Source: Astrothelium macrocarpum (Eukaryota; Ascomycota; Dothideomycetes; Trypetheliales; Trypetheliaceae). From it: DNA of 64,000 nt. The first letter of the stretch is position 1. Every line of letters begins with the position of its first letter. The DNA lies in contig JAGEMR010000126.1 in assembly GCA_021030915.1 (NCBI GenBank), positions 1 to 64,000 of the forward strand, in the 5' to 3' direction. The notes beneath the pieces were generated by a model. That model saw only the letters and a list, made by a program, of their open reading frames with translations. It made no database searches and was not told the DNA's origin. Made by a program: the position numbers and the translations under genes. Shown piece by piece: positions 22,907-34,768 of this stretch.

Positions 22907-23660
22907 ATGGCTGCAATCAATTACCGGACCATCGATATCGACGCCCTCGATCCAGACTCCGCCGCAAACTTTGACGTATCCTCTCTAGCCCCCGATGTCA
23001 TCCCAATATCAACAGCAGATGTGCAGACGCTTGCAGGCCAAATACGCCAGCTCTTGAGAGGAGGTGACACGGAGGGTGCGCTCAGGGGAGCTTTGGAGAA
23101 TGTACCGTATGGTGCAGATCAACAAGGAAAGGTATGCGAGGAGCTTACTCAACTTTGCAAAAGAAAGAGCAGATGCCTGATTGTGCGGAGCACTCCAGGA
23201 AGTACACCTAGCCACAGTTGCAGAAATATTACAATCAATACGACAGTCCGACATGTCACCCGTACTTCAACGAATATTCCAATCCGAGGGCGGAACAGAG
23301 CTGCTTGACGTTCTCATGAAATATCTGTCAGTCCTCACCCAAAATTCAAGATCGTAAATCATCTCTTCCCAGCCTAACAGAGCTCTCCGTTCAGGTACAA
23401 AGGCATGTCTTCAAAGCAACCTTCATCTTCCAAAACCCTCTCTCCACAACCCACCGGCTTCTCACAAATACAATCGCGTGGAGGCGGTGAAGGCGGTGGA
23501 CAGGCGATGAGCGTGTTATTAAGTTGGCACGAAAAGGTACGCATCCTATTGTCTATCGGCAAGATTTCATTCGTCAAGCTGACGTGGTCCATTTAAGTTG
23601 GTAGAGATTGCAGGACCAGGAAGTATAGTACGGGTCATGACTGATCGACGGACGGTTTGA
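22907..23660 (+). CDS. ARPC5: Arp2/3 complex subunit 5 (p16-ARC)
   Basis: This subunit helps hold the Arp2/3 complex together, which nucleates branched actin at endocytic patches. Four exons (22907-23131, 23199-23326, 23395-23536, 23598-23660) splice in frame to 185 residues. The protein reads MAAINYRTIDIDALDPDSA, then ISTADVQTLAGQIRQLLRGG. Next come EVHLATVAEILQSIRQSDM and KYLYKGM, a Ser/Gly/Gln-rich linker typical of fungal ARPC5, and the end block MSVLLSWHEK-LVEIAGPGSIVRVMTDRRTV. The start was chosen at the conserved MAAINYR; the longer frame upstream is not conserved in type. It is convergent with the REEP-like gene, 224 bases away. Confidence 0.95.
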
Positions 23661-23884
23661 TGATGCAGGAATAGGAGGCTTCACAAGCCATCTTGAAAAA
23701 TAATACCAAATGCTTAGAGGCCATGCAAGTGTCGCTTTCATACCTCTTATCGTGTCCATCATGCAAGCTTTGAACCAGACTCCAGTATCCCTCTAGAGCC
23801 GTCTACCATTTCCCGGCTATTTCCTTTGTGCTTGATGCTTAATGACCATGAAACGCCCTATCATCCTCACTGGATGGCATTGCG

Positions 23885-24946
23885 CTATTCCGTCTTCCCT
23901 TTGTCCTTATCAGGAGAAGAACTCCAAAGCCAGCCCATCCAGCCTCCACCATCTCTTCCTTCTGGACTCTTCGGCAACGGCACATCCTCAGGGTTCTCCT
24001 CCCAACTGACTTTCTCAAAATCCACTTCCGAACCTCGACTTCTCATCCCCTCTGCCTTCTCACTCACCCGTCGATTCATCTTGCCCTTTTGCCCCTCCTC
24101 CGAACTGATGTTATATGCCTCCCTATCAAACGCCCGTAGCAACACCCGCAGCCGCTCCCGCTGCGCCATGATATACCCCATGCGATCTTCCGGGCTCGAC
24201 ATATCCGGCGGCACCAAATTCCCCGGATACGCCAGATCGTCCGGGCGATCCTTCGCCGCGCCCGACGAGCTCCCACCCATCAACACCGCCTGCTGCAGCG
24301 CACCCGCCAGCATATTGTAGAAATCTCCTCCCCCACCCGCTGCTGCACTGCCACTACTCCCCCTCCCCCCAGCCGTCCCCTCCGCCCCCAAATTTAGCCC
24401 AAACGTCCTCAACCACCCCTGCAACCCGCCCTCCTCCCTCTTCTGCTCCGCCGCCGGCGCCTCCCGCCCCAACACCGTCGTCCACACCCACTGCACCGCG
24501 CGCCTGGCCCACTCGCCACCCCAGCTCTTTGCGCGCTCCACCAGCTCCGCGGCGCGGGCCTCGATCTCCTGTTCGTGGCTGCGCAGCCACGGGTCGATGT
24601 ACTGCTCGTAGACGAGGGTGGCGCCGCGCGTGCCCGGCGCGACGAGGTAGAGGTAGGCGAGGAAGCGCAGCCAGGCGTACAGCGGGATCCACACGAGGAA
24701 GGGGTGGAAGAATGCGAGGATGAGGGTGAGCAGGGAGGTGGTGATGAAGTATTGGAGCCAGGGCGTTAGTGGGGAGGCGGGGGTGGTGCGGAGGGCTTTG
24801 TAGGAGGCGAAGATGGGGAGGAGGGTGGATATGAGGGCGCTGGTGGATGAGTGGTTAGCTGGAGGGAGTTTGAGTTGGGGGGATGGGGAGGTGGGGTGGG
24901 AAGGGAGAGGGACGAACGTGAGAAGGTTGGGGATTATGTCGAACAT
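23885..24946 (-). CDS. TB2/DP1/HVA22 (REEP/Yop1) family membrane protein
   Basis: REEP/Yop1 proteins insert hydrophobic hairpins that curve endoplasmic reticulum tubules. This 353-residue frame has the family block at residues 45-110: FASYKALRTT, then TPWLQYFITTSLLTLILAFFHPFLVWIPLYAWLRFLAYLYLVAPGTRGATLVYEQYIDPWL (paired hydrophobic hairpins followed by the tyrosine-rich stretch; quoted in part). Residues 115-150 (SHEQEIEARAAELVERAK) form an amphipathic helix. The C-terminal half is Gly/Ser-rich and charged with FYNMLAGALQQAV and a Trp-rich end. It is longer than yeast Yop1 (about 180 residues), like other filamentous-fungal members. No intron is needed. Strong base skew (C-rich on the plus strand, then G-rich) marks the middle of the gene. 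Confidence 0.85.
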   Translation of the reverse strand: MFDIIPNLLTFVPLPSHPTSPSPQLKLPPANHSSTSALISTLLPIFASYKALRTTPASPLTPWLQYFITTSLLTLILAFFHPFLVWIPLYAWLRFLAYLYLVAPGTRGATLVYEQYIDPWLRSHEQEIEARAAELVERAKSWGGEWARRAVQWVWTTVLGREAPAAEQKREEGGLQGWLRTFGLNLGAEGTAGGRGSSGSAAAGGGGDFYNMLAGALQQAVLMGGSSSGAAKDRPDDLAYPGNLVPPDMSSPEDRMGYIMAQRERLRVLLRAFDREAYNISSEEGQKGKMNRRVSEKAEGMRSRGSEVDFEKVSWEENPEDVPLPKSPEGRDGGGWMGWLWSSSPDKDKGKTE

Positions 24947-26173
24947 GCCGGATGTAAGATTGTGGTGTTAGGTAGTAGGGATGGAAAGATGGTAGGTGTT
25001 TGAAAAGGAAATGAAGGGGAGTGAAGGGATGAGGAATTCTGTGAGCTCAGGCAGCTGCATTTCTTCTTGTATCAAACGCTCACACGCGGCGCCCCGCAAT
25101 GCATGACCGACTCCGCCGACTCCTCCGCCGCACCTTCTTGGCCGCGTGGTTCGTCGTGAGGTCATGCGTGGGTGGCCGTGGCTTAACCGCTATCTATCTT
25201 ATACCTTCGAAATAGCCCAATGGAAAGGCCATGGTAATCTGCCACCTGTTTGAGTCTGAAGGCTCTCGCAGAAATGGCCAAATTACTTAAGAATGGACAA
25301 ATTTCCTTCTGCACGTCTCCTCTGCTCCAATGTCCGTCCAGACTCTGGAGTCCGGCTATCGTTACTGTCATTGTAAAATTTGGACCTGACTTCCCTGAGT
25401 TAACCTCGGTCTCCTCGTCATCAGTGCTCAACAAAAGTTGTTTTTTGCACACTGTATGATGCCGGCTCAAGTTCTGGTCCAAGCGAACTCCGTCATATGT
25501 CACATATAATCAATTGAGACGACACTAATCCCCTTCCTTTAGATACCGTCCATAAATGTTGCCTTCCGATTTCCTGAACTGGGATGAATTTTGAAGTCTC
25601 TGTTGTGGAGGCCAATCGAGTTAGAAAGCTAATCAGTACGCCAGAAGATGCTCAGGCTCACACGGCTCAAGGGCCGTACACCGCTTACGGGCCTCATGAA
25701 TTATTTCCCTAGACGGTGGCGGAAAAGGGAAATTAGCCGATGCATAATCTCACTATATAGATCCCGAACAATAAATCCAATACATCAAGAAACCCTCTGG
25801 TGATTTGTATAGATGTCTGCTACGTCCTAGATCATGCTCGGGTGTGAGCAGTGGATTATTGCATTCTCAGACCGCGACGCCACCAACACGAACACACAAA
25901 AACGAAGTCACATTCCTGGGTTGCCCAAATGGGTCCACTTTCTCTTTTTCTCCGTATCACATTTTCAGATTAGGACGCAGGAGGCTGAGCTAGGGTCTTG
26001 GCCTCCGTCAACATGTATCCGGCGAGTCTCAACCGTTTCATAGAAAACGTCAGTTGGGCCAGCCGTCCTACAGTACTTCGAAATTTCATATTGTTTTCTT
26101 TCAAATTTCATGTTTGGACCTAAACTGAGCGCTTCAAATTGAGAGCATAGGTTTCAAGAACATTCTACAAAAA
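24947..26173. other. Intergenic region, no supported gene
   Basis: The interval lies between divergent genes and should contain both promoters. Frames at 25183-25503 (minus) and 25805-26043 (plus) are short and featureless. Confidence 0.5.
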
Positions 26174-28080
26174 ATGAGTTGCAACGCGGAAGCTACTGAT
26201 GGCCAGATTAATGCTGCAAAAGATAGAGACTTGAAAAATGATTTGCAAGTAGCCCAGAGTGGCTTGCCCTCTGGCTCTACTAGGGTTATTGGATCTCGTG
26301 ATCTGGTTAAAGAGCCAGTGAATGAATTAGATCAAATCTATCCCGGGAGATCGGCTACGAGTGTCGAAGACAGCTTACCGCGAACTGATCAGGGAGCAGG
26401 ACAAGATGAGCAAGGGAATGAAGAAGTTCATTCAGTCAACAAGTATCAATCGCTTGTAGTAATATCTTCTATTGTTGGGTCTACGTTGATCAACTCTATG
26501 ATAAATGGGACAGCCGCTATGGCAATACCGGTCAGAGCGCACGACGTACTGCTTGAATATGGACTTCATCTATGGTATAAGTACGCCGAATGACTGCTGG
26601 AAGCCGGGTTTTCTGACAACTACCAGGTCACAAACGGTTCTTTTATTTGTCACCGGCTGTACTTGTGCGCTTACTCACACAGCAGTGGACATTTTTGGAG
26701 GCAAGCTCATCTATCTTGTTGGTAGAACTCTTCAGACCGCTTTCGTTCTTGGTTGTGGTCTCGCCCAAAGTGGCACCCAATTGTTCTTCTTTCGTGGATG
26801 CATGGGCCTGACACTGTCGCTCTGTCTCCCATCCTCAATCCGGATCATGATGCACATCTTTGAAGCAGGCACGCTTCGGAACATAGCAATAGTTTTCACT
26901 GGTGCTGGACAATCTATCGGTTTCGCAGTTGGCCTGTTCTTGGGAGATTTTCTTGCAGACAAGATTGGATGGCGAATCGTTTTCTTCTTGTCTGCTGGTT
27001 TGAATGGACTTTTCCTGATCGCGGCATTGTCAGGTATTCCTAAAGATTGCTACAAGCTAGGACGCGGATGGGTGCACTCCCTGGGAGAAGTCAGCTGGAT
27101 AGGTACTCTTGTTGCAACAAGCGCTCTTGGGTTGATCTCTTATCTCCTCACGTAAGTTTCTGTAACAAATTTCTGTCATAATTAACACTGACGCGATTTA
27201 AAATGCAACCAGCGCGCTTTCTATCGAACCCTCCAGTTTTTCTTCTCCGATCCACATTGTAGTTCTTCGCATAGGTGTGGCATTGGGTCCAATGTTCGTT
27301 CTTTGGATGGAGATCGAGCACCATTATCGTCATACGGCATTGTTACCTAATAGGTTTTGGTTCTATTTTACAATCTTGGGACTTTACCATTGGTTCTTAC
27401 TGGCTTTGGTTCTGAAATACGATTCTGAGCAGGACTTTTCCTACTGGTTATAGTCGATATAATGGCTATCTCACAGCCGCACTGGGGGTATTGATCAGCT
27501 GCACCAGGGGTTGCAATAAGAATTTTCGCCCGCGATCCCAAGAGCTAATAATTCGTCGAAGCCTACTAGGGGGGATCCCAAGCCATTTAAAGCAATCGAA
27601 GACTATAAACGAACCCGTTGGGAAATTAGTTTCAAGATTTTCTCTACTAGCATTTCCAAGGGCCTCCCTACAACGTAGATAGCGAATTATCTCTCGCGGT
27701 CGCGGGTGACATTTTAATCGCACCCGCTAATGACAGCATTTCTCACCATTCTGCTCCTCGTCATCGACCCTGACGTTTTTTATTACACCTTAGACCTGAT
27801 TATTTGCTACATTATCGAAAGGGTATCGAGACATGGGTGGAGCCGTATTCAACATGACCAGTCAGATCGGTCACACAGTCGGGCTTGCCTTGTCGGCAAT
27901 TACAGCAACCATAACCACTGCAGATACGCACTATACATGTGAATACAAATATGAATCTCAAGCTCTTATTCCAGGGTACTGCGCAGCTTTTTGGTTCTGT
28001 GTGGCACGGGGTGGTACAAGTATTTCAAAGAATGTTATGGTATTGAGAAAGATAGGAAAGGTTGGCGAAAAGGATCAATG
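26174..28080 (+). pseudogene. MFS drug/multisubstrate transporter, 3' half degenerate
   Basis: The start at 26174 gives a long polar N terminus, then helix 1 (VVISSIVGSTLINSMINGTA). The frame change after LHLW is a normal 52-base intron (26575-26626). The frame then runs through FFFRGCMGLTLSLCLPSS, GQSIGFAVGLFLGDFLADKIGWR and GLISYLL, matching the 14-helix DHA2-type MFS family. A second intron (27152-27212) leads to an exon reading RIGVALGPMFVLWME, which stops at 27451. From there to about 27820 all frames are closed or unlike a transporter. At 27833 the family's last helices reappear: GGAVFNMTSQIGHTVGLALSA, later PGYCAAFWFC. The break, and no splice pattern that I could find to bridge it, indicate loss of function. 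Confidence 0.7.
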
Positions 28081-28307
28081 ACAGAAACTCCTGCTCCTCA
28101 CTACTGGTATATAGGATCATTTCCAATGCTAGAGCCAAATAAGTGGATGATAATTAAAGACGCATTTAGGTACCTGGATTCAGTGTTTTCTGCTGCTAAG
28201 AATTCGAGGAATGCTGGAAATATGTGGCACCACACACTTCTCAGAGTTATAGTGGGTTCCCTGTTGACACATTCTTCTGGTCTATAACCCAGCTTTCCAA
28301 TCTTAGC

Positions 28308-30017
28308 ATGGATGATCAACGCGATAGCTTTTCTTCAACAGCCACCGATAGCCCCGGCTCCTCTCCAACGGCCAGCGATGGCTCCAGATCCTCTCCAAAA
28401 GCCATCGATGGTCCCAGCTCCTCTTCAATAGTCGCCGATAAATCCAATTCCTCTTCAATAGCCGCAGATAGAATCGGCTTCCGAGCCCACTCAACCTCTC
28501 GTACCACCTCTCACATCCAGACATGTAAGATGGGAACTTCAAATGCGCCATCTAACACTACGAGCATACTTCACGGCAGTACTCACGATGGGAAGATCCC
28601 TGTCGAGAATAGCCAAGATTCTGACGATGATGTTGATGACTCAAGCACCGAGAATCAGCGTGCAAAGGTCGAAATAGCCCGCCAAAAGGACAAATCAAAG
28701 GGATCCCCACGAGCCAATACCTTTATCCGTACGATAGCCGGAGCGGTCGCGGACTACACTTGCTCCGTTCTTCATACCGCTCTTGGTATCCTGTGTTCAG
28801 AGCCCGTCGAAAAGGTCGTTGCCGTTCTGATTGCTTTATGGATCGTTCTGTGCCTCCTAATAGGCCTGACCTCACTTGTGATATGGCGATTCGAGAGTGC
28901 TGCCAGGTCGCTCTGTCATGCTCCGCTTCTTAGCTATCCGTTAGTCGGATTTGGTATTTGCAATAACTCCTTAGTGAAAGTCGAAAACTCAGTCAGTCAG
29001 ACCACGGATATTCCAATAATTTTGGACATTCACGAGAAAGTCCATGAGCTCGCCAAAAACGCGGATTATGGTACATTCCTTGCCAGCCTGATGCGAAAAA
29101 GCGAGTCTGCTCTCGGACTTCTGGAGGTTCAGGCGAAGGCAAGTAGTCTGAGCGAAAAGGAGGAGATTTTGGAGTCTATTGCGTCTATTAAAATGAAGGG
29201 AGTACCTATCACTCGGTAAATACTTATATCTTCTAGCCTGCATAATCGCTACTTGATGTATTGAATCCTCTAACTTTTGAGTAGGCATATATCGACCTTC
29301 CGCGCAGAGAGCTCTGAGCTTTCAGACAATATGGCCCGCAATGTTGAGCGAGTTAGAAATATGTTGAAGGATATCGAAAGACGTCATATCAAAGACTCGC
29401 GATACCAATCTAACCATCCAGATTTGCTACTCGTCGATCCATTCTGTGTCTTCCATTCCGGATTAGCTCCCCGGGAGGGTAACGAGGAGCAACGAGCAGC
29501 AAAAGAATTCTTTCGTAGCTCCAATCCCACAGCAAATCGGATCCTGTTTTTAAGATCCGCCGCCGATGATATATACTAAGACTTGCAAAGGTTACATCAA
29601 GATTGGCTGAGCCTGGAAACAAATGGAGCAGAAAGCCAGGATGTTATCACTAGTCAAATGAGTGAGGCGAAGGCTCGTGATATACTGACAAGACTTTGGG
29701 AGCAGATCTCAGGAGAAGAATACAAGCGCCAGATGGAGTTTAGTAGGAACTCGATGCTTTTGTCTGCAATTGACGCTTATGTGCAAAATGCGCTTGGTGC
29801 CATTGGTAAATGTCGGCAAAAGCTGATAGACATAGATTCCTTTCTAAAGCGGTTATCGCATCATCACTCAGACGCGACTTTCGAGTTCGAGAGAGACGCT
29901 CTAGACATTTTATTTGACAGGATACTGGGAAACACAATGCGCCCGAAAGATGCAGTCGGAGAGTTGGGGACAGCGCCAAGCTCAGTAAAACCTGTTCAGA
30001 CGATAACCGTGATTTAG
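28308..30017 (+). pseudogene. Uncharacterised membrane coiled-coil protein with tandem repeats and an in-frame stop
   Basis: The ATG at 28308 opens a polar region with four 10-residue repeats of the type DGPSSSSIVA. A charged stretch and one clear transmembrane helix (VVAVLIALWIVLCLLIGLTSLVIW) come next, then an extracellular or lumenal helical region. An intron (29217-29284) leads into FRAESSELSDNMARNVERVRNMLKDIERR. The frame then meets TAA at 29577-29579 and continues, in the same frame, with DLQRLHQDWLSLE to the end at 30017. A CAA to TAA change would explain the stop. A 45-base intron with a poor GTTTTT donor, an ATACTAAG branch site and an AAAG end is an alternative that keeps the frame. 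No family name is recognised. Confidence 0.5.
28347..28466 (+). repeat. Four tandem 30-base units inside a coding region
   Basis: Units start GATAGCCCCGGC, GATGGCTCCAGA, GATGGTCCCAGC and GATAAATCCAAT; each encodes ten residues beginning with Asp and rich in Ser. A shorter, 24-base related unit precedes them at 28323. Confidence 0.85.
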
Positions 30018-30655
30018 CGTTCTTCTTCCATTTCAATGATCTGTTTCGATGACTTAAACATGATTTGTTCTGAAGACATGGCATTCGCGCTTTCTTGATG
30101 TTTATTAAACTTAGAGTCAGATTTTGATTAGACAAATCGTATGTCTATTGTACTATCGAATGACTCAAATTTCTTTTGACGACGTGGTATTAGCCTAAAT
30201 ACCGCTACCTACCATGACTAAACTGGCTTATATTTTCCCCCAAGTAGATTGTACGAAAACTGATTTTGTATTTGTCAAACCCGGGCGCTGTTTTTTTCCG
30301 TTCCAGTTTTGGTGGTTTGAGCGAGCTAAAGCAGGAGCAAACTGAGCTTAAATGGACACTGAGTTCCATAGCACATAGCATTATGGGAGGAAAATAAGTA
30401 GGCGAGATCTATTGCCGCCACTGTTCATGCAGGGAATGCCGTGCGACATCTAGCATTCGAATTGAATGTCATCCATTTCATCATCTACTTAGTCGTGCCC
30501 AATGACCCATTTACCAAGTTCATACCATTTTGAAGTCACCATCAGTATTTATGTACAGGGAAGAGAAGAAGAAGAGAAACAGCCGAAGCAATGTTTGAGG
30601 AGTAGATATCACCTCCGACACTCACACCATAGGCCCATCAATGAAGTAAAAACAT
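30018..30655. other. Intergenic region between convergent genes
   Basis: The interval contains the 3' ends of the flanking genes. No coding frame longer than about 130 codons has any recognisable feature. Confidence 0.5.
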
Positions 30656-31855
30656 TTAGCAGAAGAAGAACATGGCCTGGACAACAAGCGCAGCTGTAAG
30701 AATCTCGAACCAGCCAACATGAAAGAACGGATCGGTCCGGATACCGGCCGCCCCACTTATCGCAGTTGTAATCTGGCCTGGATAATTCGGTCCGCTATCA
30801 GAGCTAGTTGAGGAGGCACTGCAACTGGTTGGCTCGTTGATGTTTGAGTCGTAGCATGCTGAGACGGGCGGCTTGCTCGCCGTCGTGAAAGAAGTCGAGG
30901 TGCTCAAAGCTGGTGGAGTTGTCGTGCTCAGAGGAAGTGTGGCGGAAGATGCATTAGATGCCATGGTGGTAGAGGCGCTGTTCATGGAGATGCTTGGAGC
31001 ACATGTCGTGTTCGTTTCTGCAGTTGTCGTATTTGCTCCAAATCCAGACGAGCTCGCTGGTAGAGTAGGAAGAGTGTTGTTCGTGCGAAAAACAGTTATG
31101 GTCTGAGTCTTTGTCCACATAGTGACAGTAGTGGTTGTCTTTACATCAAGGGCGACCGATTTGGGGGTTGCCATGGGTGAAGAAGTGGAGGTAGCAGCTA
31201 TATCCGACCAGAAGCTGGTAGGGAAATCGCTAGGAGCAGACGAGCTCACGGATGACAAGCTCATCATCGCAGGAGATCTAGACACCCCTGCCAGAGAAAC
31301 TGGTCGTGAACGAACAGTGTAAGTCGCGTCAGTGGAGTAGATTGTAGAAGTGAGTGTAGTAGTAGACTCTGGCGAAGCAAACGATTGTACGAATGTGTTC
31401 GACCCGGCAATCACAAACGTCGTATCGGTAACATATTGAGTACTACCTGGAGCACATGGAGGATTGTTGGAAACGGACTGAATGCTGGCAGCACCCGTGT
31501 TCTGCGCTGTGACAGTTGTCGTAGATTCGGCAGTGACAGTGACAGTAGTCTTGCGCATACAGGCTTTTACGGTCGAGTAGATTGGGACAGGCGTCACACA
31601 GGAAGCTAGTCAATTGTTAGTGAATAAAATGATGTGACCATCATTATGTGATTAGCTCGCTATTGATTCAAGCAAGCCATAATAAAACACAATTTTATTG
31701 TTCAGAGTGGCGCGTCACTTACTGCTGCAGCTACCTGTAATGATAGTTTCAAGGGGCGTAATCTCCGTTTGGCTCTGCATCATGTATGGTGTCGCGCTGG
31801 ACTCGGCAAGGAATGCCGCAGCCACGAAGATAAGGCACTGAAGAAAGTAAGACAT
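30656..31855 (-). CDS. Ser/Thr-rich GPI-anchored cell-surface protein
   Basis: Two exons (31855-31723 and 31605-30656) joined at GTAAGT...GACTAG give 360 residues. The N terminus MSYFLQCLIFVAAAFLAESSA is a clear signal peptide. The body is full of Thr, Ser and Val (TTTVTMWTKTQTITVF, TTVTVTAESTTTVTAQ) and suited to heavy O-mannosylation. Only a few cysteines are present. The C terminus is a GPI signal: small residues (SGAAG), a short spacer and a hydrophobic tail (ILTAALVVQAMFFFC) right at the end. Such proteins end up on the plasma membrane or cross-linked in the cell wall. No catalytic or adhesin domain is visible, so the role is structural or unknown. Confidence 0.85.
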
Positions 31856-32594
31856 GGTGTGTGTGTTGCGAATCGACCGTGCGATGGTCCCACTGCCAGC
31901 AGACAGGCGTGTTAGAAATGTTGGAGAATGTAGATTTAGTGAGTGACTGGGATTGCGAAGAAAGAATGTGGACGCGTCGACAAATGGCTCGTAGAGAAGG
32001 AGGATAAGCACAAAATGGAGTTAACGGGTACATCATAATGTTTATATCTATATCTCACCACACCATTCACTCCGAAGATATCGCAGTGACCAAGACACTC
32101 GGGAGCACACCATTTGAATTTAATATACGCTCGTAACCCGAATGTTAGGAGATGCTCAAGGAGACCCAGAAACTTTGTCGAGAATGGAGGTATCGTTACC
32201 TGAGCATAATAATTTACGTCTGTTTTCTGTGCGAGTATGGCACCGGCGTAAAGTTTGCGACCGCGAAGCTAGACTAAGTGCGCGTGATAAGCAGTACAAT
32301 GTGCTTCGTTTCCCGTCATCCATCAACACATTGGATCTTAGTACGATGCTTAGGTAGATGAGGACCGATACGTGGCACTCCGTCAGGACATTATGATGTT
32401 CATGGCTTGGTAACAAATGCTATTAGTTAGACTGCTATTTGGCTACGCTGGGCTCAGCAATAGACTACTACGTGGGAAATCGGATTTGGGAGAGGATGGG
32501 TGCATGCATATGTGAGAGCAATTCTGGAAAATTGATGAAGACTGTTACCTCTTTACCAAGTCTAATGTGAGGAACTTGATTAACAATTTTGTAG
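31856..32594. other. Intergenic region, no supported gene
   Basis: The interval lies upstream of the GPI protein and downstream of the DUF2458-like gene, both on the minus strand. The short frames at 32142-32416 are uninformative. Confidence 0.5.
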
Positions 32595-33505
32595 TTAACC
32601 TTTGTACATGTCCTCGAGGTATTCGAGCATTCGCCGTTGAAGCTTAACAAGTTCTGCTTCTTCAACCTGGCCAGGTTGCAATTGCGGCCCAGAAGGTGTT
32701 GAAGATCTTTTCGATCCGTTGGCCATAGCATCGTCAGAGCCGTCTCTGGGTGATTTCACAACCAGCGAGGCTTTGGTACCAAAGAATGGTACACCCAAAG
32801 CCTTCAATTCAGCACTCATAACATTTGCCATATCGCACTGCGCCTTGTAGATTTTAGCATCAAACTCTCTCAGCTCCATCTCTTGCCTCTCAGGTGTCTC
32901 CGAATGTTAGCATCTGAGTCTCGAGTATAGATATAGCGAATAAATGAAACCTACCATAGCAGGAGCATCAATTTTAGCCTCACTGCCAAAAGATTTGCTT
33001 GGTACAGAATTAGCGCGATCTCTGTATCGAGCGGATTCTAGACTCACAGTAGGTTTTGAGCTTCTGTGGCACCGCTTCCTCTGTGCGCCAGCTGCTTCTT
33101 GAGATTTTGACGTTGCACATACCACTGCCGTTCATGACGACTCTGATCACGAATCATCTTTTGGATGCTCTCAGCGAACCATGAGTTTTGAGCAGCAGCC
33201 TTGGAGACATGTCGCAGACCAGCAGACCAGCTTATAATTGTTGTAGCGTCTACAGCTGCAGGGCGAGGAGAGTCTCGAGGCTGAGCAGCCTGTCTATGGT
33301 TCTCAGTAGAAGGTGTCACAATTTCGGATACCTTGTTCTCATTTTGACCATCAGGCTGGAAGTATTCCGTAAGCTGATGAGGAGTTGGACCGCTTTGAGG
33401 GTGCTGCTCATAATTCTGAGTATTCTGCTGTGGTCCTGGAGCGTATTCTCTCAATACTGCAAGGACTGAAGCTAGGTCTGGAGCTTTTGAGGCTGGGAAA
33501 TCCAT
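32595..33505 (-). CDS. DUF2458-like conserved fungal protein
   Basis: Three exons (33505-33048, 32997-32955, 32888-32595) give 264 residues. The N-terminal third is Pro/Gln-rich. Then comes SWSAGLRHVSKAAAQNSWFAESIQKMIRDQSRHERQW (residues about 100-135), which I associate with the fungal DUF2458 family, followed by a basic helix. The last exon is helical: MELREFDAKIYKAQCDMANV, GVPFFGTK, then VKLQRRMLEYLEDMYKG. The start at 33505 uses the first ATG (MDFPASKAPDLASVLAVL); the frame extends upstream only with TTG. The family has no assigned function. Its start faces the COX14-like gene across a 309-base shared promoter region. Family name is from memory and should be confirmed. Confidence 0.7.
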
Positions 33506-33814
33506 GTTTTCTGGACCCAGTGGCAATATTTTGAGAGAGATCTGGGTGAATACATTCGGAACTACTGGTTTTGTAGCATCACTAGAGTTCAGTTGGTGAG
33601 TGGTGTGGCATCGTCATCCGAAGGAGGTTGTCAAAAACTGGAAGCAATTGGCCGCAAATTGCGCAACGTGATTGGCTGGACGGAAGTGACCATGGTTCCC
33701 GTCATCACCCAAACTTTTTAACAAATCCCAGCACACGAACATTCGAATTCCTTACCACCGAGACGCTCATCTCTTGTTTTGAGCGTAGTCGCTTTGAGCC
33801 TGCAAAGCTTGGAG
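33506..33814. promoter_or_regulatory. Bidirectional promoter region with an inverted CCAAT box
   Basis: The 309 bases separate two divergent start codons. GATTGGCTGG near 33670 contains ATTGG, the reverse of CCAAT, a common fungal promoter element. Assignment to either gene is inference. Confidence 0.4.
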
Positions 33815-34653
33815 ATGCCTCGATCAACAGCAGATGCAACGCGATTCACCGCGACCGCGCCCTATGCCACCTCCAAATCATCCACAGTATCCGTTGGGAA
33901 CGCACCTCCAAATGAAACACCACAGCAAAAAGTCCAGAGACTACGGGAAGCAGCACGAAGAGCAAAGATAGCAGATGTATCTTCGTTCGATAAGTACTGG
34001 TCAATAGGTCGGGTATGGGCGGATAGAGCACATAGGGCAACCACATATACAATAATATCGGCTTCGGGTAAGATTCATGAAATTTCGACGCTTATTACGT
34101 TGGGCTAATGAGCTGACCCGATCAAGTTATTTGTTTTGTCTATGCCACAATAAACATTGGAGACATGCTTATGTATAATAGACGGAGAAGGACGGAGTGG
34201 TATAAAGAACAGGATCAACTACGAGCTCGGAAGATTGCTGAAGCCACCGAAGCTCTGGCAAGAGGCCAAGCAAACGAAGATCAGATGCTGCTTATAAATC
34301 AAGAGAGGGCTAAAGTGGAAGCCCAACAGGCACGAGAGGAGGCAAAGAAGGAGGGTTTCAATACAAAAGTATGGAAGTTCATCACCCGAGCATCCGGTGC
34401 ATCGAAGATGGAAGAGGCTACAAATGGAAGCATAAGCTCACTGGGTACCGAAGCCGAGCACGAAAAGACAATTGAAGAAGGGGGTGCAGGGCTAGGGATT
34501 GTTCAAGCGGTGGAAGAGAAACGGAGGGAAGGAGAGAAAGCCGTTGGACAACTGAATCTACGCGGCGGACCGCTGGATCACCGGGCGCAGGACAATGCCG
34601 ACTTCGTTACGAATTCTGTCAAGAGTTGGACAAGTTGGATAACGAGGAGATGA
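33815..34653 (+). CDS. COX14-like cytochrome oxidase assembly-domain protein
   Basis: Two exons (33815-34067 and 34127-34653; intron GTAAGA...TCAAG) give 259 residues. The N terminus is Thr/Ser/Arg-rich (mitochondrial presequence-like). NETPQQKVQRLREAARRAK then SSFDKYWSIGRVWADRAHRATTY leads into a single membrane helix that is completed after splicing (TIISASG-VICFVYATINIGDM). MLMYNRRRRTEWYKEQ follows. This layout matches fungal proteins described as COX14-type cytochrome c oxidase assembly proteins of the mitochondrial inner membrane. The C-terminal half is a charged helix (QMLLINQERAKVEAQQAREEA) longer than in yeast Cox14, ending in a polar tail. The family assignment is from memory of closely similar sequences. 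Confidence 0.75.
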
Positions 34654-34768
34654 GTCGCTCCTGGATCGTCTCGAAGCCAAAACAATATCATATCGTCGAC
34701 TCTACTATCTTTTGTCCTTCTTTGTAAAACTTTTTGTACAATACCGTATTTCCCAACTCCAGGTCGCA

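Noticed and set aside
26560..26640. Apparent frameshift in the MFS transporter
   Set aside because: A 52-base intron (26575-26626) with a CTGAC branch site restores the frame and the family sequence; no frameshift needed.
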